This document shows positions 58,181-64,000 of a stretch of 64,000 nucleotides of DNA, piece after piece. The stretch is taken from contig NZ_CP092427.2 in NCBI RefSeq assembly GCF_022374875.2, forward strand, positions 3,038,001 through 3,102,000. Reading direction: 5' to 3'. Positions within the stretch are counted from its first letter, which is position 1, and every line of letters starts with the position of its first letter. The notes beneath the pieces are model-generated. The model had not been told where the DNA came from. It made no database searches and was given only the letters and a program-made list of their open reading frames with translations. Both the position numbers and the translations under genes were made by a program. Origin of the DNA: Mycolicibacterium rufum (lineage in GTDB: Bacteria > Actinomycetota > Actinomycetes > Mycobacteriales > Mycobacteriaceae).

Positions 58181-58196
58181 TCGAACATACATTCGA
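58181..58196. promoter_or_regulatory. Mycobacterial SOS box (LexA site)
   Basis: TCGAACATACATTCGA differs from the consensus TCGAAC-N4-GTTCGA at one base (GTTCGA is ATTCGA). It lies just before the start of the DUF222/HNH gene. Confidence 0.85.
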
Positions 58197-58327
58197 CCAC
58201 CGACAAATCTCCTGACTCAACTTTCTGTCAGGGTCTCGCCACGCCAAGTCACGCCGTGCGGCCGAGGATCCGGCGGCACAAGAGGGCCGTGAGTAACGAA
58301 GGCGCCGCCTCGATACCTGCGCCGCCT

Positions 58328-58672
58328 CTACTCATACGGATCGATCGTCGCGTCGTCGTGGCCGCGAAGGCGCTCGCGGAGATCGAGCAGAAGTCCGGAC
58401 GCGCAATCGAAGTCGGCCCGCGGCCCGTCTCGCGTCCAGGAGTCGACGAGGAACTGCGCGAGGGCCCGCAGCTTCACATTGCAGTTCTGCGACATCACCC
58501 TGAGGATGTCGAACGCCGCCTCGGCGTCCATCCCGAAGGTCTGCATCAGCATGCCCTTGGCCTGCTCGATCACGGGCTGGCTGGCCAGCTTGTCGTGCAG
58601 CTGGGCGACCTCCCGGCGAAGGTCCGCGACGTCGGCATGGTCGATGCTCGACGGGGTGAGCGCGCGAGTCAT
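58328..58672 (-). CDS. ANTAR domain regulator
   Basis: The 114-residue protein has a short N-terminal coiled coil (DVADLRREVAQLHDKLASQP) and an ANTAR domain (IEQAKGMLMQTFGMDAEAAFDILRVMSQNCNVKLRALAQFLVDS). ANTAR proteins bind RNA and act as antiterminators on two-hexaloop hairpins, often under control of a sensor. Here the protein is free-standing with no attached receiver or GAF domain, typical of mycobacteria. No operon partner is evident. Confidence 0.88.
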   Translation of the reverse strand: MTRALTPSSIDHADVADLRREVAQLHDKLASQPVIEQAKGMLMQTFGMDAEAAFDILRVMSQNCNVKLRALAQFLVDSWTRDGPRADFDCASGLLLDLRERLRGHDDATIDPYE

Positions 58673-58761
58673 GATTGCCTACCTCGCTTCCGTCGTGGAC
58701 AGGACGCGTGCTCCCTTTCTACGCCGGTGCATGCGCTGCAGCAATGATTGCTGGGTGATCT

Positions 58762-59814
58762 TCATTCGTCGAGGGCGATGACCACCTTCACGTCGCCGGG
58801 CTGCGCGTCGAACGCGTCTGGGGCGCGGTGGATCGGCACGCGACGGGTGATCAGGCCGGCCAACCAATCGCGGTCGGCCTTGGCCAGCGCGTCAGCAGCC
58901 TGACGATAGTGCCGCAGGTTGGCGTTGACCGACCCCACGACGGCGTCGTTCTCCAGCACCACCTCGCGATTGACCGCCCCTGCATCGACCGACAACCTCC
59001 GCCCGGCCGGGGAAACACCAGTGAGGCAGACGATTCCGTAGGTCGACGTGTTCGCGATGGCGCCGAAGACCACGGGGCCCGCGCCAGTCGCCTCGATGAC
59101 CACGTCGGGCTGCAGCCGAGCGGCGACGGTGTCGATGTCGTCGTGGTGGTAGGTCGCGCCGAGCGCCGCGACGATGCCCGGCTTGGGTCCCTCGGTGACC
59201 CGGTCGAGGACGTGGGTGTCCAGCCCCCTCTGCACCGAGAGCATCGCCGCCAGCAGGCCGACGGGTCCGGCTCCGGTGATCAACGCGCGCTCGGGTTCGA
59301 AGTAGGCCCGCTGCCCGATCCGCCACACTTGTTCCCAGGCCTTGGCGACCACGGTGGTGGGTTCCATCAGCACGCCGACCTCTTCGAGGTGCGCGTCGAT
59401 CGTGACCGCATAGTCAGCCTCCACGCGCCAGCGCTGGGCGCCGTAGCCGTCGAGCTCCTTGATCCCCCGCTCGGTGTAGCGGCCGTTACGGCACATGTCG
59501 AACTCGCCGTGGGCGCAGGCCCGGCACGGCACTGGGTCGGGCCTGCGCACCACGCCCACCACCAGATCGTTAACGTGGAAGGCGCTCCCCGGTGGCGCTT
59601 CGGCGACCCGGCCCAGCGATTCGTGGCCGAGCACCAGCGTGTCCCGCCCCGGTGGCGCCCAGCCGTAGTGACCGGAGGCGATCTCCCTGTCCGTGCCGCA
59701 CACACCGACGGCGAGACCGTCGACCAGGAGATCGCCAGGTCCGGCCTGTGGTTCGTCCACATCGTCCACGCGGAGTGTCCCGGCGCTTCCCGGCCGCACG
59801 GTCAAGGCCTGCAT
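58762..59814 (-). CDS. Glucose 1-dehydrogenase-like zinc enzyme
   Basis: The 350-residue protein is an MDR-family glucose dehydrogenase: catalytic zinc Cys in GVCGTDREIASG, GHESLGRVAE, structural zinc loop CRACAHGEFDMC (three visible Cys), and cofactor motif ITGAGPVGLLAAML, with the glucose dehydrogenase C-terminal pattern (NTSTYGIVCLTGVSPAGRRLSVD). It oxidises glucose or a related sugar with NAD(P). It is divergent from a MarR regulator with a 40-base dyad in between. Confidence 0.87.
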   Translation of the reverse strand: MQALTVRPGSAGTLRVDDVDEPQAGPGDLLVDGLAVGVCGTDREIASGHYGWAPPGRDTLVLGHESLGRVAEAPPGSAFHVNDLVVGVVRRPDPVPCRACAHGEFDMCRNGRYTERGIKELDGYGAQRWRVEADYAVTIDAHLEEVGVLMEPTTVVAKAWEQVWRIGQRAYFEPERALITGAGPVGLLAAMLSVQRGLDTHVLDRVTEGPKPGIVAALGATYHHDDIDTVAARLQPDVVIEATGAGPVVFGAIANTSTYGIVCLTGVSPAGRRLSVDAGAVNREVVLENDAVVGSVNANLRHYRQAADALAKADRDWLAGLITRRVPIHRAPDAFDAQPGDVKVVIALDE

Positions 59815-59828
59815 GTACGATGATTTGC

Positions 59829-59868
59829 CAGTACGCATTCGTTGCAAACCCGCAATATTTGCGTACTG
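59829..59868. promoter_or_regulatory. Extended dyad operator for the MarR regulator
   Basis: CAGTACGCA (59829-59837) and TGCGTACTG (59860-59868) are perfect inverted copies; inside them TTGC (59842-59845) and GCAA (59852-59855) share the same centre. The 40-base dyad lies between the divergent dehydrogenase and MarR genes. Confidence 0.7.
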
Positions 59869-59902
59869 ATAATCGAATGTATGACGAGCGAGTGGGGTCC
59901 TG

Positions 59903-60379
59903 ATGTCTGAGCGCACCACAACGGCGGTGACGAACGACCAGGTCGAATCGGTGATGCGCGCCTCCCGCGCGCTGGTCGGGATCACCGCCGCGTCGATCAT
60001 GACCGTCGATGACGTCGTGACGGTTCCCCAGTTGCGGGTGATGATGATGATCGCCACCCGTGGTGCGATGAACCTCGCCGCCGTCGCCGACGCACTCCAG
60101 GTCAATCCGTCCAACGCCAGCCGGCTCGTCGACCGTCTGCTGAAGGGCGGTCTCGTCGACCGTCGCGAGGCGCCCACCGACCGGCGCAACATCGCGCTCA
60201 CGCTGACCGCCGACGGGCAGGCGCTGATCGACGGGGTGATCCGGCACCGCCGCACCGCGATCCGGCGGGTACTGCGGCAGATGACGCCCGAACGGCGCGA
60301 TCTGCTGGCCACCGTTCTGGAGGACTTCGCGACCGCCGCGGGAGAGCCGGCTCAGGAGTTCCGGCAGGTTGTGGTCTGA
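59903..60379 (+). CDS. MarR family transcriptional regulator
   Basis: The 158-residue protein has the MarR winged helix (VPQLRVMMMIATRGAMNLAAVADALQVNPSNASRLVDRLLKGGLVDRREAPTDRRNIALTLTADGQALI), with the D-R-R wing. It is divergent from the glucose-dehydrogenase-like gene across a 40-base dyad, which it probably binds. The start is the ATG at 59903. Confidence 0.9.
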   Translation: MSERTTTAVTNDQVESVMRASRALVGITAASIMTVDDVVTVPQLRVMMMIATRGAMNLAAVADALQVNPSNASRLVDRLLKGGLVDRREAPTDRRNIALTLTADGQALIDGVIRHRRTAIRRVLRQMTPERRDLLATVLEDFATAAGEPAQEFRQVVV

Positions 60380-60392
60380 CTCCGCCCGTCGG

Positions 60393-60875
60393 TCAGGATG
60401 CGAGCACCTGAGGCGACAACTCTTTCAGCATGGCGTTCGCCCAGCGCATCTGACGCAACGTCTGCGGGTGGCACCGTTTCGTCACCGCGAGCAACCGGGT
60501 GTCTTTGGTGGCCTGGGCGCCCTGCGCGAGCAGTTCCCAGTCCATTGACGTGCCCGCCGCGGCCCGGTGCACCCGGCGCAGGTCCGCCAGCAGGAGCAGC
60601 GCGGGTTCGGGCCGGCGGCGCAGGACGTCGCTGAGACGCTCCTGCATCCCGCGCGTCAGTCGCCGACGCCGGTCCGTCGACGACAGCCGTAGACCGTAGT
60701 GGCGGGCGTGATCGGCGAGCGTGGCCGCGTGGTCGTCGGACCAGGCCGCCAGGTCACGCGCGAGATGGCAGATGTCCTGGTCGGCGTGGTGGCGGGCGGC
60801 GATGGCGCGCAGGTCGTGGGCGAGATGTGCTTCGCTGCGGTGCAATTCGGCGATGGCCAGGGTCAGCTTGCTCAT
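60393..60875 (-). CDS. Helical protein of unknown function, coupled to the molybdopterin enzyme
   Basis: The 160-residue protein is all helical (LTLAIAELHRSEAHLAHDLRAIAARHHADQDICHLARDLAAWSDDHAATLADHARHYG) with several His pairs in spacing suggestive of a four-helix bundle; I do not recognise the family with certainty. Its ATG overlaps the stop of the molybdopterin enzyme (ATGA), so the two are made together. It could be a chaperone or accessory for cofactor insertion, or a ferritin-like metal protein; neither is shown. Confidence 0.7.
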   Translation of the reverse strand: MSKLTLAIAELHRSEAHLAHDLRAIAARHHADQDICHLARDLAAWSDDHAATLADHARHYGLRLSSTDRRRRLTRGMQERLSDVLRRRPEPALLLLADLRRVHRAAAGTSMDWELLAQGAQATKDTRLLAVTKRCHPQTLRQMRWANAMLKELSPQVLAS

Positions 60876-63316
60876 GGCTGGGCCTCCTCTGCGACGTGTT
60901 CGTCGACGATTGCCGACTCACCGCCCACGGTGGGCGGCACCTCTTCCGTCACCGGGGCCGATGCCGTCGTGGTCGGGGCAGGCGCGGCACCTCGACCGGC
61001 GCCCACCCGCCGCAGCGACGCCGCCGCGGTCTTGAAGATCGGCTGCTTGGACACCGGGTCCCAGTCGGTCAACGTCAGTTCGTTCGCCGCGCGATGACGC
61101 CCCTCGGAATCGGTATCCCAGTAGCCGTAGTGGAACGGCAGGAACACCACCCCGGGACGAATCCCGGTGATGCGTGCCGCCGCGACGACACAGCCACGCG
61201 GGGTGCGGATCTCGACGGCGTCGCCTTCCTCGATGCCGGCGCGTCCGGCGTCGGACTCGGCGATCTCGACCCACACCTGCGGCGCGGCGGCATCGAGTTG
61301 CGGCACCCGACCGGTCTTGGTGCGGGTGTGGAAGTGATACAGCGTGCGGCCGGTGATCAGTGCGTAAGGAAAGTCCGACGTGGGCTGCTCATGCGGTGGC
61401 ACGTACTCGGCGGCTTTGATGATCGCCCTGCCACCGGGGTTCATCGCGCGGTACTCGGTCGGATCGAGAGGCGCGCCCGTGATGAGGTCCTTGCCGTAGG
61501 CCTCGCAGTAGTCCGGATCGGCGAAGAACGCTCCGCCCGCATACAGCCGTTCGGTGCCGTCGGGATGCTCTGCGGTGCAGGGCCATTGGATGCCGCTGCC
61601 TCCGCGCAGCTTGTCGTAGCTGAGTCCGGTGTAATCACAGGGCCGCCCGGCACTGCACTGCTTCCACGCCTCGAAGGCCTCCTCCGCCGTGGACCAGGGC
61701 GGAAGCGGTCGGCCGTCCTTGTCGCGGAAATCCATCCGCCGGGCGTAGTCGAGGAAGATCTCCAGATCGGGACGGGCCTGACCCGGTGGATCGATCGCCT
61801 TCTCCGAAAGATGCACGGTGCGATCGACATTGGTGAAAGTGCCGGTCTTCTCGGCCCAGGCCGCCGCCGGAAGAACCACGTCGGCGAGCTGGGCGGTCTC
61901 GGTCAGGAAGATGTCCTGGACGACCAGGAACAGCCGGTCCTGGGCCAGGATGTCCCGGATCCGCGCGAGGTCGGGAAGTGACACCGCGGGGTTCGTCGCG
62001 CTCACCCACAGCATCCGCAGGCTGCCCTCCTCGGCGTAGCGGAACATCTGCATGGCGTGCGTCGGCGGGGCGTAGTGCGGAATCTGCATCGGCTCGACAT
62101 TCCACAGCTGGGCCAGCTCCTCGATGTGGGAGTCGTTCGCCCAGTTGCGGAATCCGGCGAGATCACCGTCGGCGCCGCACTCCCGGGTGTTCTCCGCGGT
62201 GGGCTGGCCGTTCATCTGCAACACCCCGCATCCGGGCTTGCCGAGCATGCCGCGCACCAGATGGATGTTGTTCACCTGCACCGAGGCGGCCGTCGCCTGG
62301 TGGGACTGATAGAAACCCTGCAGCACCGTCGACAGCAGGCGCTCGGCGGTGCCGAGGATCTCCGCCGCCCGCCGCACATCGGATGCCTCGATCCGGCAGA
62401 TCTCGGCGACGCGGTCCGGCGGGAACTCCGCCACCCGCTTGCTCAGCTCGTCGAAACCGACCGTGTGGGCATCGATGTACTCATGATCGACCCAGTCGTG
62501 AGTCAGGATCTCGTGCAGCAGACCGTTCATCAGGGCGACGTTGGTGCCGGGCAGCGGCGCGAGGTGCACGGTCGCGTGCCGGGCCACGGGTGTGGGGCGG
62601 GGGTCGACGCACAGCAGGGCCGGCGGGTTGGGGCCGGCGAGCCGGTCCAGCATCCGCATCCACAACACCGTCTGGGTCTCGGCGACGTTGTGGCCGAACA
62701 GCGCGATGACATCGGCGTGGTCGACATCGGTGTAGGACCCGGGTTGACCGTCGCAGCCGAAGGACTCTTTGAGGGCTTCGGCGGCCGTCGCGGTGCAGAG
62801 CCGGGTGTTGCCGTCGACGTGATTGGTGCCGATCGCGCCGTGGGCGATCACGCCCTGGGTGTAGTACTCCTCGATGAACAACTGGCCCGACGTGTAGAAC
62901 CCGATCGCGCTGGGGCCCTGATCGGTGAGCAGGTGCTTGCTGCGGGCGACGATCGCGTTCATCGCGGTGTCCCAGTCGGTGTCGACGAGTTTTCCGTCGC
63001 GCCGGATCAGCGGGGTGGTCAGGCGGTCGGCTGAGGCGTTGGCCTGCCATCCGAACAGGTCCTTGGGGTCGAGGCGGCCGTGGTTCACCCGGTCGACAGC
63101 GCGCCCGCGCACCCCGACGATGCGGCCGTCCTTGACCGCGATGTCGAGCCCGTCGCCGTTGGAGTGCAACACCGCTGCCGACTGCACCCATGTGTCGACG
63201 TCGTCGGGCGAGACGCCGTCGTCGAGGAACATGTCGACTCGGGGCGGCCACTGCTCACCGGGCCCGTACGGCGTGCGGCGTCCCCACGGTTCGGCGATGC
63301 GGTCCCGACGTGCCAC
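60872..63316 (-). CDS. Molybdopterin oxidoreductase lacking the N-terminal 4Fe-4S cysteines
   Basis: The 814-residue protein is a DMSO reductase family (MopB) enzyme of the NarB/NapA/FdhF type: QSAAVLHSNGDGLDIAVKDGRIVGVRG, GRLDPKDLFGWQANAS, TSGQLFIEEYYTQGVI, NHVDGNTRLCTATAAEAL and a C-terminal molybdopterin-binding domain (GDAVEIRTPRG, FHYGYWDTD). The four Fe-S cysteine positions are Ala48, His51, Asp55 and Asp83, so the usual cluster cannot form, while Cys174 aligns with the Mo ligand Cys of NapA/NarB. It is co-translated with a small helical protein and divergent from a TetR gene. Substrate unknown; nitrate or formate activity is doubtful. Confidence 0.9.
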   Translation of the reverse strand: MARRDRIAEPWGRRTPYGPGEQWPPRVDMFLDDGVSPDDVDTWVQSAAVLHSNGDGLDIAVKDGRIVGVRGRAVDRVNHGRLDPKDLFGWQANASADRLTTPLIRRDGKLVDTDWDTAMNAIVARSKHLLTDQGPSAIGFYTSGQLFIEEYYTQGVIAHGAIGTNHVDGNTRLCTATAAEALKESFGCDGQPGSYTDVDHADVIALFGHNVAETQTVLWMRMLDRLAGPNPPALLCVDPRPTPVARHATVHLAPLPGTNVALMNGLLHEILTHDWVDHEYIDAHTVGFDELSKRVAEFPPDRVAEICRIEASDVRRAAEILGTAERLLSTVLQGFYQSHQATAASVQVNNIHLVRGMLGKPGCGVLQMNGQPTAENTRECGADGDLAGFRNWANDSHIEELAQLWNVEPMQIPHYAPPTHAMQMFRYAEEGSLRMLWVSATNPAVSLPDLARIRDILAQDRLFLVVQDIFLTETAQLADVVLPAAAWAEKTGTFTNVDRTVHLSEKAIDPPGQARPDLEIFLDYARRMDFRDKDGRPLPPWSTAEEAFEAWKQCSAGRPCDYTGLSYDKLRGGSGIQWPCTAEHPDGTERLYAGGAFFADPDYCEAYGKDLITGAPLDPTEYRAMNPGGRAIIKAAEYVPPHEQPTSDFPYALITGRTLYHFHTRTKTGRVPQLDAAAPQVWVEIAESDAGRAGIEEGDAVEIRTPRGCVVAAARITGIRPGVVFLPFHYGYWDTDSEGRHRAANELTLTDWDPVSKQPIFKTAAASLRRVGAGRGAAPAPTTTASAPVTEEVPPTVGGESAIVDEHVAEEAQP

Positions 63317-63344
63317 GGCTTCACTCCTCGGATCGCCGGTCCGC

Positions 63345-63360
63345 TACAGACCGGTCTGTA
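63345..63360. promoter_or_regulatory. 16-bp perfect palindrome, probable TetR operator
   Basis: TACAGACCGGTCTGTA is a perfect palindrome between the divergent molybdopterin-enzyme and TetR genes. Confidence 0.78.
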
Positions 63361-63406
63361 TCGTCAGCAGTGATACCCGTCGCACCCGGAGTGAAACTGG
63401 ACCCGC

Positions 63407-63988
63407 ATGACCGTCGACACGTCTTCGTCAGCCCGGCAGCGCATCCTCGCGACGGCCTACGAGTTGTTCACCCGCCGGGGCATCCGCGACGTCGGGGTGG
63501 ACGAGGTGGTGCAGAAGGCCGCGGTGGCGAAGACGACGCTGTACCGACACTTCCCGTCCAAGGACGACCTGGTGGTCGCGTTCCTCGCCGAGCGGGAACA
63601 GGCGTGGACCGTCGAGATCGTCGAGAAGCAGTCGCAGTTGCGTGCCGACGATCCGGCGGGGCGGCTGCTGGCGATCTTCGACGTGTTCGACGACTGGTTC
63701 GCCGAGCACACCGACTTCGAGTCGTGCTCGTTCGTCAAGGTTCTTCTCGAGATGGGCGCCGACGGCCGGATCGGCGAGGCGTGCATTGCGCATCTGGCGG
63801 CGATCCGCGGAATCGTCGCCGAGCGGGCCCGGCTCGCCGGCTTGCGTGACGTCGAGGAGTTCACGCTCGCGTTCAACGTGCTCATGAAGGGCAGCATCAT
63901 CGCCGCCGCCGAAGGTGATCGTGCCGCGGCGCGGCGCGCCAGACCGATCGCCGCGTGGTTGATCGAGCGTCACCGCACGGGCAGGTGA
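63407..63988 (+). CDS. TetR family transcriptional regulator
   Basis: The 193-residue protein has a TetR helix-turn-helix (ARQRILATAYELFTRRGIRDVGVDEVVQKAAVAKTTLYRHFPSKDDLV) and a helical effector domain of the type with W-x4-IV near residue 67. It is divergent from the molybdopterin oxidoreductase operon across a perfect 16-bp palindrome and probably represses it. Confidence 0.91.
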   Translation: MTVDTSSSARQRILATAYELFTRRGIRDVGVDEVVQKAAVAKTTLYRHFPSKDDLVVAFLAEREQAWTVEIVEKQSQLRADDPAGRLLAIFDVFDDWFAEHTDFESCSFVKVLLEMGADGRIGEACIAHLAAIRGIVAERARLAGLRDVEEFTLAFNVLMKGSIIAAAEGDRAAARRARPIAAWLIERHRTGR

Positions 63989-64000
63989 GCCGACACCCTC

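Noticed and set aside
58177..58192. ATG 58192 as start of the DUF222/HNH gene
   Set aside because: It lies inside the SOS box; ATG 58177 fits the family N terminus better and lies just after the box.

Overview
This is a GC-rich actinobacterial chromosome segment, most likely from a fast-growing environmental Mycobacterium (Mycolicibacterium type). Pointers: rplI followed by a DnaB helicase whose extein matches mycobacterial DnaB; a 13E12-type DUF222/HNH protein behind a mycobacterial SOS box; a chromosomal rifampicin ADP-ribosyltransferase (arr); an atypical GyrA/GyrB-like pair resembling TopoNM of M. smegmatis; many GTG starts and likely leaderless promoters (TANNNT 5-8 nt before the start codon). 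The species cannot be fixed from the sequence alone. No tRNA, rRNA, CRISPR array, insertion sequence or prophage was seen; the mobile elements are the dnaB intein and possibly the 13E12 gene.

Layout. 1-3.4 kb: 3' end of rplI, a gene-free stretch with four DnaA-box-like 9-mers, then dnaB interrupted in its Walker A loop by a 403-residue class 3 intein with a cysteine-rich homing-endonuclease region. 3.4-8.6 kb: a hypothetical gene, YaeQ-family protein, flavin/F420-binding split-barrel protein, a secreted DUF4174/CIA30 pair and an exported acidic alpha/beta hydrolase. 8.6-12.7 kb: a four-gene operon (epoxide-hydrolase-like lipoprotein, SDR, SRPBCC, esterase) divergent from a LysR regulator. 12.7-16.8 kb: arr, an exported coiled-coil protein, a SpoIIM-like membrane protein divergent from a TetR gene, an O-methyltransferase. 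16.8-22.5 kb: the TopoN/TopoM-like operon and a DUF4407 membrane protein. 22.6-26.1 kb: a TPP-riboswitch-controlled ykoEDC thiamine/HMP ECF transporter with a P-loop kinase-like gene at its end.

26-30 kb: two quinone-reductase-type oxidoreductases and a Gfo/Idh/MocA protein, divergent from a TetR gene across twin palindromes. 30-35.4 kb: a tightly coupled FrcBCA-like sugar ABC importer with a PfkB kinase, a FrcK-like kinase and its own LacI repressor. 35.4-43.5 kb: a methyltransferase, EthD-like protein, a divergent F420-reductase-like/quinone-reductase pair around two 18-bp palindromes, a ThrE exporter, semialdehyde dehydrogenase plus amino-acid permease, and a universal stress protein. 43.5-56.5 kb: cupin, S9 peptidase, two paralogous TetR/acyltransferase modules, a MASE1-PAS-GGDEF-EAL protein that runs in frame into a small secreted protein, S4 RNA-binding protein, NmrA-like protein, NDH-2, and a lipoprotein/membrane protein pair. 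56.7-64 kb: the SOS-boxed DUF222/HNH protein, ANTAR regulator, a glucose-dehydrogenase-like enzyme with MarR, and a molybdopterin oxidoreductase lacking its Fe-S cysteines, with a helical partner and a divergent TetR gene.

The recurring pattern is small metabolic cassettes each paired with a local regulator (TetR x5, LysR, LacI, MarR). The palindromes in the divergent spacers are clear enough to propose operators for most of them.
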